From Sphingopyxis sp. KK2 (GTDB taxonomy: Bacteria; Pseudomonadota; Alphaproteobacteria; Sphingomonadales; Sphingomonadaceae), in contig NZ_LYVN01000006.1 of NCBI RefSeq assembly GCF_001990265.1, forward strand, positions 1-60,737: a DNA stretch of 60,737 bases, read 5' to 3'. Both the position numbers and the translations under genes were made by a program. The notes beneath the pieces are model-generated. The model was not told the origin of the DNA, made no database searches, and saw only the letters and a program-made list of their open reading frames with translations. This document shows, piece after piece, positions 27,318 through 36,461 of this stretch (the stretch's first letter is position 1; the number at the start of each line of letters is the position of its first letter).

Positions 27318-28085
27318 TCAGGCCGCTGCAGCGGCGTGCGCCAAGGCAGGTGCGAGCTCAAAGTCGGTCTCGATCACCTTGATGCCGCTCTCGCGCACAT
27401 CGGCATGAATCAATTCCGAGTGAACGCCTTCGCAGCAATCGCTGTCCACATACTCGCCGCCCTCGAAATAGGCCTGGGTGGTCAACGTGTGGAATCCGGG
27501 TGCGCGAACCTTGTAATGGACATGCGCGGGACGCCAGCTGTGCCGTCCCATGGCTTCCAGCAATGCGCCGACCGGACCTTGATCCGGAATTTTATAAGCG
27601 ACGGGCACGGTGGTGCGCACTTCATACCCCCCCGCGGCATCGGTGCGCAGCTTCCCGCGATAGAAATCGCGCGGAATATTATTGTGGAAGCCGCCATAAT
27701 GGCCGTCGGGCGTCGAATGCCAGACGTCGATGATCGCGTCGGCAACCGGCGCGCCGGCTAGGTCGAGGACCCGGCCGCGCAGCAGGAGCGGCTCGTGGCG
27801 GTCGTCCTCATAGGTCTTCAGCGCGCCCTCGACGAAGGGCGCATCGTCGAGGAAATAGGGACCCTCGAGCGTGCTCGTGCTCCCGCCGAAGTTGCGGTTC
27901 TCGATCTGGCAAATGGTCGTGTTCAGAAAGGCATCGATCATAAGCGGCAGCTCGCCGGCCTCGACGGTTTTCATGATGTAGCCGATGCCCTGCCGATACT
28001 CGTCGAAGGTCACGTCGTGCTTCATCAGCGCGCCGCGGATGCCCTCGACGATATCGGCCACGACCGCTTCCAAACGATTGCTCAT
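27318..28085 (-). CDS. tfdC: Chlorocatechol 1,2-dioxygenase (intradiol)
   Basis: 255 residues. Fe(III) ligands are visible as Tyr130 (WHSTPDGHYGGF), Tyr164 (PVAYKIP), His188 and His190 (RPAHVHYKV). The dimerisation N-terminal helices, the EGPYF block, DVWHSTPDG and the C-terminal DSDCCEGV follow the pattern of TfdC/ClcA rather than catechol or hydroxyquinol dioxygenases. It opens the ring of (chloro)catechol to (chloro)muconate. The start ATG has GAGAGG upstream. A LysR-type box lies about 110 bases upstream. Substrate range (mono- versus dichlorocatechol) cannot be read. Confidence 0.9.
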   Translation of the reverse strand: MSNRLEAVVADIVEGIRGALMKHDVTFDEYRQGIGYIMKTVEAGELPLMIDAFLNTTICQIENRNFGGSTSTLEGPYFLDDAPFVEGALKTYEDDRHEPLLLRGRVLDLAGAPVADAIIDVWHSTPDGHYGGFHNNIPRDFYRGKLRTDAAGGYEVRTTVPVAYKIPDQGPVGALLEAMGRHSWRPAHVHYKVRAPGFHTLTTQAYFEGGEYVDSDCCEGVHSELIHADVRESGIKVIETDFELAPALAHAAAAA

Positions 28086-28197
28086 ATAACCTCTCTCCTG
28101 TGCGTCGCAGCGCCGCCACGACCGCATTCTTCCATTTTGAACTGCAAGACTATGGATTGTGGCGGATTCGGGAAAATACTTTATCGGCCGCCCGCCC

Positions 28198-28212
28198 ATA
28201 CCTCGACCGTAT
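28198..28212. promoter_or_regulatory. LysR-type box upstream of tfdC-like gene
   Basis: ATACCTCGACCGTAT, an ATAC-N7-GTAT palindrome fitting the T-N11-A rule. It is followed by TTGCC, as the box at 30520-30534 is by TTGCG. Lies 113 bases before the tfdC-like start; candidate site for the TfdR-like regulator. Confidence 0.6.
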
Positions 28213-28351
28213 TGCCTGGAGGCGGATCGCATCAAATTGATCGCTGCCGAGCCGTGAAGATCAAATTGTTCGGAACCTCGATCCGTTCCCGCTCCCGTTC
28301 CCGGCCGGAGCAGGCCATGCGACCTTCGAGACATTCGATCCTTGAGGCGCT

Positions 28352-29431
28352 TTAATCCGTGTAAGTGCTGTGATCGGGCCGGACGCCCGCCCAGGCGTTT
28401 GCGATCAGGCGGCGCAGGAGATGCGGCTCGAGCGGGCGCGGATTGGCATAGGCATTCGCAAGCGCCAGCGCGACGGCCCGGTCGATATCGCTCTCCTCCA
28501 TGCCGAGATCGCGTAGCGCCACCGGGACGCCGGCCCCTTCGGCCAGGTCGTAGATACGACCGGCTATCCCGTCGCCGCCCAGCGCGCGCTTGATGGCGTC
28601 GACGGCATCGCGTGCGGTGGGCGCATTATAGGCGAGCGCGTGCGGCAGAATGATCGTGTGCGTTTCGGCGTGCGGGAGGTCGAAGGAGCCGCCCAGCACG
28701 TGGCAGAGCTTGTGATGAAGGGCCATACTCGTCTGACCCAGGCAGATCGCGCAGAGCCACGCGCCGTAAAGCGCGTCGCGGCGCGCGTCCTTGTCGTCGG
28801 GCCACTGTGCGATTGTCGGTAGCCCACGATAGAGTGCCGCGATGCCTTCCTCGGCCATCAGCTGCACGATCGGATTGCCGTTGGTCGCATAAAGGGCTTC
28901 GACCGCGTGCGCCATCGCATTGATACCACTGGTAACCGAAAGCTTCGGGGGCAAGGTCAGCGTCAGATCGACATCGTATATCACCGTTTCGGGGAGAACC
29001 TTGGCCGTCACCTGGGTCGTCTTTTCTCCCGCTTCGGTCTGGCCGATGATCCGGGTCATCTCCGATCCGGCATAGGTCGTGGGAATGGCGATCTGGGGAA
29101 GGTCGGTTCGAAGCGCGATTGCTTTCGACAGGCCGATCGCCGACCCGCCGCCCAAGGCTACAAGACCATCGATCCGATGCTCTGCGACGATCGCCATGGC
29201 GTCGATGGTCACCTCGACCGGGGTGTGCATCCGCGCGCCGTGATAGGTGGCGGCGCACCGGTCGCCCAGAAGCGCGGCAACCTCCTCTGCTGCCGTTCGC
29301 TGGTCAGGTGTCGAAACTATGAGCAGACGTTCGCAGCCCAGTCGCTCTGCCTCCTCGGGTAACTTGCCGAGCGTCCCATGGCCGAACAGAACCCGATAGG
29401 GCTGACCTTCGAAAACAAACGGAATATTCAT
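28352..29431 (-). CDS. tfdF: Maleylacetate reductase
   Basis: 359 residues of the iron-containing alcohol dehydrogenase superfamily in its maleylacetate reductase branch. It has the NAD-binding GGGSAIGLSKAIALR, PTTYAGSEMT, the SGINAMAHAVEALY block, and the metal-binding-like HHKLCHVLGGSFDLPHAETH. It reduces maleylacetate (and 2-chloromaleylacetate, with dechlorination) to 3-oxoadipate, which the CoA transferase at 44.7 kb would accept. The start ATG at 29431 is chosen by family alignment (MNIPFVFEG). Same strand as tfdC and tfdE; 266 bases separate it from tfdC. Confidence 0.92.
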   Translation of the reverse strand: MNIPFVFEGQPYRVLFGHGTLGKLPEEAERLGCERLLIVSTPDQRTAAEEVAALLGDRCAATYHGARMHTPVEVTIDAMAIVAEHRIDGLVALGGGSAIGLSKAIALRTDLPQIAIPTTYAGSEMTRIIGQTEAGEKTTQVTAKVLPETVIYDVDLTLTLPPKLSVTSGINAMAHAVEALYATNGNPIVQLMAEEGIAALYRGLPTIAQWPDDKDARRDALYGAWLCAICLGQTSMALHHKLCHVLGGSFDLPHAETHTIILPHALAYNAPTARDAVDAIKRALGGDGIAGRIYDLAEGAGVPVALRDLGMEESDIDRAVALALANAYANPRPLEPHLLRRLIANAWAGVRPDHSTYTD

Positions 29432-29617
29432 GCGATGACCTCGTGGCACTGGAGCCGGGTGCGACTGTCGCGCGCCTTCCGGCAACCCCGGCGCGAATGT
29501 GGATGACGACCACGCCGGCACGGCTGGAAGGCTCGCTCTTCGCCGGTCGTCATGATCCTTCGCCCCTGACGCTAGAGAGCGCTAGCCATGCGGTCCAATA
29601 CTGTTGCTGGCTCCCGG

Positions 29618-30508
29618 CTATACGGAAGTGCTATCGCTTTCGGCCAAGCTCGCGAGAAACGCATCCACGACGGGCGGTCTGCCGTCGCGGAGGAAAACGC
29701 AGCTGATCGCGGAAACGGCTGCGGGATGCTCGATCGGCGAGAAGCAGATGCCAGGCCATGCGAGGCGGGCCACCGATTCCGGGACGATGCTGAGCGAATC
29801 GCTGACCAGCACCATGGCGAGCGCCGCAAATACATCTTCGGCGGGATCGGTCATCGCAGGCTGAACGTTTACGGTCATCAGAAACCGCAGGACCTCATCG
29901 GCGAAACCGGGACGGCCCAGCTGCGGAAATACCGTCAACGAGCGTCCGTGGATCTTCTCCAGCCCGTCAATCGGCGACGGCGGTTGCGCTGCATCGAGAC
30001 GCTCGGCGAGGTACAGGCGCTCTTCGCCGATCCGCATGGTCTGGAGGTCGTGATCGACCGAATAATATCGGGCGAAGCCGATGCCCAGCTGGCCGTCGCG
30101 GAGCCGCGCGACCTGTTCGTCCTTGCTGGCTCTTTGTATCTTGACCGAGATATGGGGGCGGGCGGTCATGAAAGTGCGCACCAGCTGCGGAACGACCGTG
30201 TAGATTGTCGCTCCGAAATAGCCGATGTCGAGGCGCCCGAGCTCGCCGGCCTGCGCTGCCCTCGATTTTTCGATCGCGGTATGGCTGATATCGAGCAGGC
30301 GCTTCGCCTCGACGAGGAACAGCTTCCCGGCTTCGGTTACCTGCACACCTTTCGAGGATCGGACGAGCAGTTCGACACCGAGCTCGTCCTCCAACTGCTT
30401 GATCTGCCGCGTGATTGGAGGCTGCGAGACATGCAGCTTGCGCGCTGCGGCGGTCAGATTGCCTTCTTCGGCGACGGCAACAAAATAGCGTAGTTGGCGA
30501 AATTCCAA
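29618..30508 (-). CDS. tfdR: LysR family regulator of chlorocatechol genes (TfdR/CbnR-like)
   Basis: 296 residues beginning MEFRQLRYFVAVAEEGNLTAAARKLHVSQPP, the CbnR/ClcR/CatR type. Effector-domain phrases such as DIGYFGATIYTVVPQLVRTF, KDEQVARLRDG and FPQLGRPGFADEVLRFL also match. The start is a TTG at 30508. These regulators sense (chloro)muconate and sit divergent from the operon they control. Here the divergent gene is the cycloisomerase at 30688, with a perfect-arm box at 30520-30534 between them. It probably also acts on the maleylacetate reductase and dioxygenase promoters. Confidence 0.9.
   Translation of the reverse strand: MEFRQLRYFVAVAEEGNLTAAARKLHVSQPPITRQIKQLEDELGVELLVRSSKGVQVTEAGKLFLVEAKRLLDISHTAIEKSRAAQAGELGRLDIGYFGATIYTVVPQLVRTFMTARPHISVKIQRASKDEQVARLRDGQLGIGFARYYSVDHDLQTMRIGEERLYLAERLDAAQPPSPIDGLEKIHGRSLTVFPQLGRPGFADEVLRFLMTVNVQPAMTDPAEDVFAALAMVLVSDSLSIVPESVARLAWPGICFSPIEHPAAVSAISCVFLRDGRPPVVDAFLASLAESDSTSV
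29619..29633. promoter_or_regulatory. LysR-type box at the 3' end of tfdR, upstream of tfdF
   Basis: ATACGGAAGTGCTAT overlaps the last codons of the regulator and lies 187 bases before the maleylacetate reductase start. It matches the box at 40091-40105 at 14 of 15 positions. Its coding overlap makes it the least certain of the four. Confidence 0.4.
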
Positions 30509-30519
30509 AACATGCTCCC

Positions 30520-30534
30520 ATACCGTTCACGTAT
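30520..30534. promoter_or_regulatory. LysR-type box between tfdR and tfdD
   Basis: ATACCGTTCACGTAT: an ATAC-N7-GTAT perfect-arm palindrome with T-N11-A, 12 bases before the regulator start and 153 before the cycloisomerase start. This is the expected binding site for a CbnR-type regulator controlling both directions. Confidence 0.7.
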
Positions 30535-30687
30535 TGCGTGAGCCCTGCATTAGTATTTTTCTTCATCGAGCAACAGGGGCAACATTGGCCGACAAACGGA
30601 GCTGTCGGACAAACCGGTTCGATGGCAGCCGGGAAGCGAGACGAGCCCTGGTTCGCCCCGCTTCGGCGCAGGGGAGACAGATTTCAG

Positions 30688-31884
30688 ATGACTTTGGTGA
30701 CAGAGCTCACGCCTCCGGCGGCGAGCGCGCCCCCATTTTCCGACCATCCGGATCATGTAATCGCCGCCGTCACGGCGACGATCGTCGACTTGCCCCTTCG
30801 TCGACCGCATTTTCATGCAACCGGCACTCACGCCACGCAGTCGCTCGTTATGGTGGAGCTGGTCACGTCTGGCGGTGCCGTGGGCTGGGGGGAGGGCGGA
30901 ACGCCGGGCGGCACGGCCTTCTGGGGCGGCGAGTGCGTCGAAACGATCAAGCTGATGATCGACCATTATCTCGCGCCGGCCGTCATCGGCATTAGCGTTT
31001 TCGACCAGGAGCGAATTCTTGCTGCGATGGACCGTATCGCGGCAAACAATCATTTTGCAAAGGCGGCGATCGATATCGCCGTCCACGATGCGGCCGCCCG
31101 CTTGATTGGCATATCGGTGTCGCAGATGTTCGGCGGAACGGCGCGTTCGACCGTTCCTGTCCTATGGGCTCTGGCAGCAGCTGCCTATGAGGCCGATGTC
31201 GCCGACGCGATCGAGCAGATCGAGGCCGGCCGCCACAGCGTCTTCAAGATAAAGATTGGCAAGGGCGATGCCGCCTCGGAAACCCGGCGCGCGCTGGAGA
31301 CGGCGACGACCATTCACGATGCTCATCCCGATGCAAGGTTCGTCGTCGATCTAAATCAGGCGTGGGACGAGTCGACTGCGATGCGCTGGCTCGCGGCTTT
31401 TCAGGAGCGCGATTTCCTCTTCGTCGAGCAGCCCGTTCCGGCCTGGAACGTCGAAGGCATGATCCGTCTCGCGTCGCGCTTCGAAATTCCGATCATGGCC
31501 GACGAGGGATTGTGGGATTTCCACGATGCCTATGAGCTGATCCGGCGCGGCGCGACCGACATCTATGCCGTAAAGATTGCCAAGGGCGGCGGCCTGCGGC
31601 GGGCTTTCAAGGCCGCCGCCGTTGCCGAGGCTGCCGGGGTTCCTCTGTACGGGGGGATGGCGCTCGAGAGCTCCGTCGGGACGGCGGCAGGACTGCAGCT
31701 GTTTAGCGCGCTCCCGAACCTTCCCTTCGGCTGTGAGTTGATCGGCCCCAGGCTTCTGGCGGAAGATCTCACGGTCCAGCCGATCGCGTATCGCGACCGG
31801 GAAGTCGTCGTCCCGTCAGGCGTCGGCATGGGGGTTGAGATCGACCGTGATCGTGTCCGAAGCTTCACCCGGCGCAACAAATGA
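30688..31884 (+). CDS. tfdD: Chloromuconate/muconate cycloisomerase
   Basis: 398 residues of the enolase superfamily, muconate-lactonising branch. The catalytic lysines are Lys187/Lys189 (FKIKIGKG) and Lys296 (AVKIAKGGG). The metal ligands are Asp221 (DLNQAWDE), Glu247 (VEQP) and Asp272 (ADEG). The C-terminal SVGTAAGLQLFSALPNLPFGCELIGP block is typical of TfdD, ClcB and CatB. It converts (chloro)muconate to a lactone, with loss of chloride if chlorinated. The N-terminus is some 25 residues longer than usual. It is divergent from tfdR and overlaps the next gene by an ATGA. Confidence 0.9.
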   Translation: MTLVTELTPPAASAPPFSDHPDHVIAAVTATIVDLPLRRPHFHATGTHATQSLVMVELVTSGGAVGWGEGGTPGGTAFWGGECVETIKLMIDHYLAPAVIGISVFDQERILAAMDRIAANNHFAKAAIDIAVHDAAARLIGISVSQMFGGTARSTVPVLWALAAAAYEADVADAIEQIEAGRHSVFKIKIGKGDAASETRRALETATTIHDAHPDARFVVDLNQAWDESTAMRWLAAFQERDFLFVEQPVPAWNVEGMIRLASRFEIPIMADEGLWDFHDAYELIRRGATDIYAVKIAKGGGLRRAFKAAAVAEAAGVPLYGGMALESSVGTAAGLQLFSALPNLPFGCELIGPRLLAEDLTVQPIAYRDREVVVPSGVGMGVEIDRDRVRSFTRRNK

Positions 31885-32627
31885 CAGGGGATTCCGCTCT
31901 GATACTGGCTGCCGTGGCTGTGGGTGTGGCGACATATATCCAAGGCATCACGGGCGTTGGCTTCGGGATGGTAGCGATGCCTTTGCTTGTGCTGATCGAT
32001 CCCGGCGCCGTTCCTGGCCCCGTGATAATCGCCGGGATTTTCGCTTCGGTGCCTTTCCTTATTGCCGGCTGGCGACAGGTTGCGTGGCGCGAGCTCGCCA
32101 TTCTGCTTCCAGGGGTCGTGATCGGTTCGCTCGTCGCGGCGATTGTCATCAGCCTTGTCGCATCGAACACCTTGCGCGCTTTCGTTGGCCTCCTGCTCGT
32201 TGTCGTAGGAGGCGCAGCGGTGTTTTCGAAGTCCCGCGCGCCGGGTCCGGTCGCTTTCACTTCGGCTGGCTTCGCTACCGGATTCATAGGCACCGTTGCG
32301 GGCGTTCATAGCGCGCCGCTTGCGATCCTCTACCGCTACGACACGCTGGCGAAGGTGCGTCCGACTGCTGCAGCGCTGTTCGTTGCGGCCTATATCCTGT
32401 CGCTTGCGGGGTTGGCGGCGATTGCTCCGAGCCAGCTGGGATCGCCGACGATCGTGCTCGCAATGATACCGGGCGTCTTAGTTGGCCTTTTTGCTGCCAG
32501 CGGGCGGTTCGCCCGGCCGGCCGGCGGCATCATGCGCCCCATCATCCTCATGCTGTGCATTCTCGCCGGGCTACGTCTCATCGCGAGTGCCATGGGAGGC
32601 GGCATCCTTGCCGCGATGGCGATATGA
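31881..32627 (+). CDS. TauE/SafE (TSUP) family membrane protein
   Basis: 248 residues, almost all hydrophobic, with about eight membrane segments. The N-terminal GITGVGFGMVAMPLL and the internal GFATGFIGTVAGVHSAPLAILYRY are the two repeat motifs of the TSUP family, which exports sulfite, sulfoacetate and other anions. It is tied by ATGA overlaps to both the cycloisomerase upstream and the AraC gene downstream, so it belongs to the degradation operon. Export of chloride or of an acidic intermediate would fit, but no specificity residue is known. Confidence 0.85.
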   Translation: MTGDSALILAAVAVGVATYIQGITGVGFGMVAMPLLVLIDPGAVPGPVIIAGIFASVPFLIAGWRQVAWRELAILLPGVVIGSLVAAIVISLVASNTLRAFVGLLLVVVGGAAVFSKSRAPGPVAFTSAGFATGFIGTVAGVHSAPLAILYRYDTLAKVRPTAAALFVAAYILSLAGLAAIAPSQLGSPTIVLAMIPGVLVGLFAASGRFARPAGGIMRPIILMLCILAGLRLIASAMGGGILAAMAI

Positions 32628-33706
32628 GCGCGGTTCTCGATGCGTCCCGCGATTTCGAATGGTCGACGGACTCGGTTCGCGGCCCCTCGGCCCTGAGCTG
32701 CTGGATGGATCGCGTCGGGGCCTGCCTGACCGAAGTCGATATCGAGAGTCGGGCTTTCGGTGGACATCGCGCTCGCATCCAGCATTTCGAATTGGGTCCG
32801 GTGCAGCTGAATTTCCTGTCCGCCACCTCGCAGCGCATCGTGCACAGCAACGCGATGATCAAGCACAGCGCGAATGATTACCTTCTCCTGTTTTTCGAGA
32901 AGGGCGCCGGGAAGCTGCGGCATTATGATCTTGAAGTCACGGCTCCCGAACAATGTTTCATTCTCCTCGACAACCAGCAACCCTATGAGCTGCTCCGGGA
33001 AACCGGGGGGATCACACTGTCGATGCGTCTCCAGGATGCCTGGCTACGCCATTGGCTCCCCCACCCTAAGACGGCGGTCGCTACACCTATCTTTGCGGAA
33101 GACGGATGGGGATCGTCGCTGGCCGCGACGCTCAAGACGATCTCTCACCATGGCCTGGCCGACGCGATCCTGCCGCGCGGGGTCATCGCCGATCAACTCG
33201 GGGCATTTCTGGCGCTGATGATGGGTGGACGGTGCCAGGCCGTCAGCCGTCATCGGGGAGAATTGTTCGTGCGCCTCAAACGATCCATGCGCGCCAGACT
33301 GGATGATCCCGATCTGGATCCCGGAACGATTGCTGATGCTGTCGGAATATCCAAGCGTCATCTGCATGGCCTGTTCGCACAGGCGGGCACGACCTTTGGC
33401 GCCTTGCTGATCGAGATGCGCCTCGAGCGCGCCGCCGGCATGCTGCGTGATGGACGTTTCAGCGGGTATCGCGCGGCCGATGTCGCATGGACGTGTGGCT
33501 TCGCCAACGCGAGCCACTTCGCGCGGCGATTCCGGGCAAAATATGGCGAGACACCCGTCCGCTACCGCAAGGGGGACGGATCCGGATCCATTCGGGCGCG
33601 TCCCGTCGCGTCGGGCCGGACTCCTTCTTGCGCTTTGACGGCAGGGGCGCCTTCTGCCGGACACAAGGAACGCCCGGCGCCTGCCGGCGCTGCGGGGGCC
33701 GAATGA
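32624..33706 (+). CDS. AraC/XylS family regulator (CadR-like by context)
   Basis: 360 residues. The N-terminal domain is of the AraC_binding_2 type (LNFLSATSQRIVHSNAMIKHSANDYLLLFFEKGAG). The C-terminal double HTH is clear (DPGTIADAVGISKRHLHGLFAQAGTTF, then AADVAWTCGFANASHFARRFRAKYGETPVRYR). About 45 low-complexity residues follow the HTH and end in PAPAGAAGAE, an unusual tail. An AraC/XylS-type CadR controls known sphingomonad and bradyrhizobial cadAB genes, and this gene sits between tfdD and the cad-like genes, so it is the best candidate for that role. Start overlaps the upstream stop (ATGA). Confidence 0.83.
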   Translation: MSAVLDASRDFEWSTDSVRGPSALSCWMDRVGACLTEVDIESRAFGGHRARIQHFELGPVQLNFLSATSQRIVHSNAMIKHSANDYLLLFFEKGAGKLRHYDLEVTAPEQCFILLDNQQPYELLRETGGITLSMRLQDAWLRHWLPHPKTAVATPIFAEDGWGSSLAATLKTISHHGLADAILPRGVIADQLGAFLALMMGGRCQAVSRHRGELFVRLKRSMRARLDDPDLDPGTIADAVGISKRHLHGLFAQAGTTFGALLIEMRLERAAGMLRDGRFSGYRAADVAWTCGFANASHFARRFRAKYGETPVRYRKGDGSGSIRARPVASGRTPSCALTAGAPSAGHKERPAPAGAAGAE

Positions 33707-33948
33707 GCCCGGCTCGCGATTTCAAGCCGCGAAGGTTGCGCTCGGAGAGCATTTTTCGCGCGCTGCGAGGCGCGCAGCAAAGCCTGCGCGAAGATATGAT
33801 CGAACGCAGGAGAACAAGGATTCTGGGACAGGAGACGATCCGCCGGTTGCTGTCGGAAGCGACGCGTGCCGCCCTTGCGCGGCGCCCAGCAAGAACCGGT
33901 TTTGCGCGTCGAGCGGGCATGCCCTTCGCTGCAACGCAATCTTTCTAG
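33703..33948 (+). CDS. Possible small arginine-rich protein (doubtful)
   Basis: An open frame of 81 codons starts with an ATGA overlap at the AraC stop and encodes a very basic product (many Arg, no recognised domain). It fills most of the 317-base space before the TonB receptor. Codon third positions do not clearly mark it as coding and there is no independent ribosome site. It may be real by translational coupling, or only readable noise in a GC-rich spacer. Confidence 0.25.
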   Translation: MSPARDFKPRRLRSESIFRALRGAQQSLREDMIERRRTRILGQETIRRLLSEATRAALARRPARTGFARRAGMPFAATQSF

Positions 33949-34023
33949 CTCGAAGAATGAGCACCCGGACCGAGGGGTGATCACAACAGAGGCCGATTCT
34001 GGCCCATATTTGGGGAGGTTAAC

Positions 34024-36360
34024 TTGAAACGCAACCATGGACTGCTTTCGTCCCAGCGCGCGACCGTGTCCGCTCGCGTATTGGCCGTCGGACTTCTCGC
34101 AAGCCTGCCCGGCGTTGCAGTTGCTCAGGAAACGGAGGCGTCTCCGGCACCCGAGGCAGCGCCGGCAGATGCCGCCGAGCAGAGCGGCCTGCAGGATATC
34201 GTCGTGACCGCGCAGAAGCGGTCCGAGAATATCAACAAGGTCGGCATCTCGATCACCGCGGTCGGTTCCGAGGATCTGGCGGCGCGCGGCGTTTCCGATG
34301 TGAGCGACCTCGTCAAAGTGGTGCCGGGCTTCAACTATACGCCGAGCGCCTACGGCACGCCCGTCTACACCCTGCGCGGTATCGGCTTCTACGAAACCAG
34401 TCTCGGTGCGGCGCCCGCTGTCAGCATCTACGTCGACGAGGTTCCTCTGCCATTTTCGGCCATGGCGACCGGCGCGGCGCTCGATCTCGAACGTGTCGAG
34501 GTTCTGAAGGGTCCCCAGGGTACGCTGTTCGGCGGAAACTCGACGGGCGGCGCGATCAACTACATTGCTGCCAAACCCACCCCCGATTTTCGCGCCGGCG
34601 CCGACGTCACCTATGGCCGTTTCGATCGCGCGGAAATCAAGGGCTATGTCAGCGGCCCGCTGTCCGACACGCTCGAGGCGCGTCTTGCCGTCCAATATAC
34701 GCATAGCGGCGACTGGCAGCGCAGCTATACGCGCGACGACAGTCTGGGAGAGGGCAACGTCCTGATCGGCCGGCTGCTTCTGAAGTGGGAGCCGAGCGAT
34801 CGGCTGACGGTCAATCTCAACGTCAACGGGTGGCGCGACAAATCTGACACGCAGGCGGCACAGCTCGTCGCCGCCGTCAGCCCCAATGCCGCGGTCAGGG
34901 CGCTCCTCGACAATTATCCCGATGCGCCGGCGAGCAATCGCGCTGCCGACTGGGATCCGGGGAAGAATTTCGAGCGCGACAACGGCTATTGGCAGGCGTC
35001 GGCCAGGATCGATTATGAACTGGGAACGGACCTCGATCTGACGTCGATTACGGCCTTTCAGAAAATCAACCGCAAGAGCCTCGTCGAGGCCGACGGCACC
35101 GCGATCGAGACGCTCGCGGTGGCGGCGCCTGGCAGGAGCAAGGACTTTTCGCAGGAGCTTCGCCTGGCTGGCGAGAGCGGGCCGATCCGGTTCGTCCTCG
35201 GTGGCAACTATGCCTATGATTTCATCGACGATTCCCTGATCACCTCGGCGATGACGAGCAGCTTTCCGTTCGATGTCGCTCGCGCGGTTTCGATCCAGAA
35301 GGTCAATACCTATGCCGTGTTCGGGAACATCGATTTCAAGGTAACCGACACCGTGACGTTGCAGGGGGGGCTGCGATACACCGATCAGCGTCGCAGCTTC
35401 GAGGGCTGCTCCTATGACTCGGGCGCGGGCGACCTCTCCGCGGTGATTTCGCGCTTCGCGACGCTGCTGAGCGGCATCCCGACGACGCTGCCGCCCGGAG
35501 CCTGTATCACGCTGTCGCCGACCTATCGACCCGGCGTCGTTTTCAACAATCTCAACGAGGACAATGTCTCGTGGCGCGCGGGCGTGAACTGGCAGGCGGC
35601 GCCAAGGGCCCTGATCTATGCCAACGTCAGCAAAGGTTACAAGAACGGGGCCTTCCCCACGACGGGCGCGACGGCGTCGCTTCAGCTTGCGCCCGCCAAG
35701 CAGGAATCCGTCCTCGCTTACGAGGCCGGTTTCAAGCTGACATTGTTCGATCAGACGCTCCAGTTGAATGGCGCGGGCTTCTATTACGATTATCGGGGCA
35801 AGCAGCTGCGCGGCAAGGTCATCGACCCCGTGCTGGGTCCCCTCAACGCTCTCGTCAACGTGCCGAAATCGCGGATCGCCGGCGCTGAGCTGCAGGCAAT
35901 TTGGCAGCCGACCGAGGGGCTGAACATCAATATGGGCGGTACCTATATCGGCTCCAAGATTCTCGGCAATTTCATCAACTATGACGCCCTCGGCGTGCTG
36001 GGGCCGCTGTCCGGCGATCCTTTCCCGCTGACGCCGAAATGGCAGTTCGTCGGCGACGCGCAATATGAGTTCCCGGTCGGCAACGACATGAATGCCTTCA
36101 TCGGCGGCGCGATGAACTATCAGGGGCGTACCAATGGTGGCCTGGGCGATCTCGCGCTTTTCGACATGCCGGGCTATACGCTCTACGACGCCCGCATCGG
36201 CGTGAAGTCGCCCGACGACAAATGGCGCGCGTCGTTCACGGTCCAGAATTTGACCGACAAATATTACTCGACGCTCGTGAACCTGCCGACCGCCGATGCG
36301 GTCATCCGCTACACCGGACGTCCGCGGACATGGGCCTTCAACCTGTCCTACCGGTACTGA
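34024..36360 (+). CDS. TonB-dependent receptor 3
   Basis: 778 residues starting at a TTG with GGAGG 5 bases upstream. It has a signal peptide (basic start, then ARVLAVGLLASLPGVAVAQ), TonB-box-like QDIVVTAQKR, the plug block VLKGPQGTLFGGNSTGGAINY, and a barrel ending in FNLSYRY. It lies between the AraC regulator and the ferredoxin reductase/oxygenase genes, so it is likely to import the aryloxyacetate (or a related acid) that the oxygenase attacks. Confidence 0.92.
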   Translation: MKRNHGLLSSQRATVSARVLAVGLLASLPGVAVAQETEASPAPEAAPADAAEQSGLQDIVVTAQKRSENINKVGISITAVGSEDLAARGVSDVSDLVKVVPGFNYTPSAYGTPVYTLRGIGFYETSLGAAPAVSIYVDEVPLPFSAMATGAALDLERVEVLKGPQGTLFGGNSTGGAINYIAAKPTPDFRAGADVTYGRFDRAEIKGYVSGPLSDTLEARLAVQYTHSGDWQRSYTRDDSLGEGNVLIGRLLLKWEPSDRLTVNLNVNGWRDKSDTQAAQLVAAVSPNAAVRALLDNYPDAPASNRAADWDPGKNFERDNGYWQASARIDYELGTDLDLTSITAFQKINRKSLVEADGTAIETLAVAAPGRSKDFSQELRLAGESGPIRFVLGGNYAYDFIDDSLITSAMTSSFPFDVARAVSIQKVNTYAVFGNIDFKVTDTVTLQGGLRYTDQRRSFEGCSYDSGAGDLSAVISRFATLLSGIPTTLPPGACITLSPTYRPGVVFNNLNEDNVSWRAGVNWQAAPRALIYANVSKGYKNGAFPTTGATASLQLAPAKQESVLAYEAGFKLTLFDQTLQLNGAGFYYDYRGKQLRGKVIDPVLGPLNALVNVPKSRIAGAELQAIWQPTEGLNINMGGTYIGSKILGNFINYDALGVLGPLSGDPFPLTPKWQFVGDAQYEFPVGNDMNAFIGGAMNYQGRTNGGLGDLALFDMPGYTLYDARIGVKSPDDKWRASFTVQNLTDKYYSTLVNLPTADAVIRYTGRPRTWAFNLSYRY

Positions 36361-36461
36361 GCCCGCGCGATGCTGGTTCCGGAATATCAGGGCGTCTGGA
36401 CGCAAGCCCCGGCTACCCTGAGCCGTCTGCGTTGCGCCATCTGCCACGGTGAGGTGCGTCG

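Noticed and set aside
27318..28085. Hydroxyquinol 1,2-dioxygenase instead of chlorocatechol dioxygenase
   Set aside because: A maleylacetate reductase neighbour would fit both, but the DVWHSTPDG and DCC blocks, plus adjacent cycloisomerase, dienelactone hydrolase and TfdR-like genes, favour the chlorocatechol route.
28266..28320. Short imperfect CGTTCC-type repeat near 28280
   Set aside because: Only two to three imperfect units; no structure beyond local sequence bias.
33562..36447. 961-codon open frame opposite TonB receptor 3
   Set aside because: Composition (Arg, Ala, Asp, Gly repeats without motifs) is typical of an antisense frame in GC-rich DNA; the receptor on the plus strand is unambiguous.
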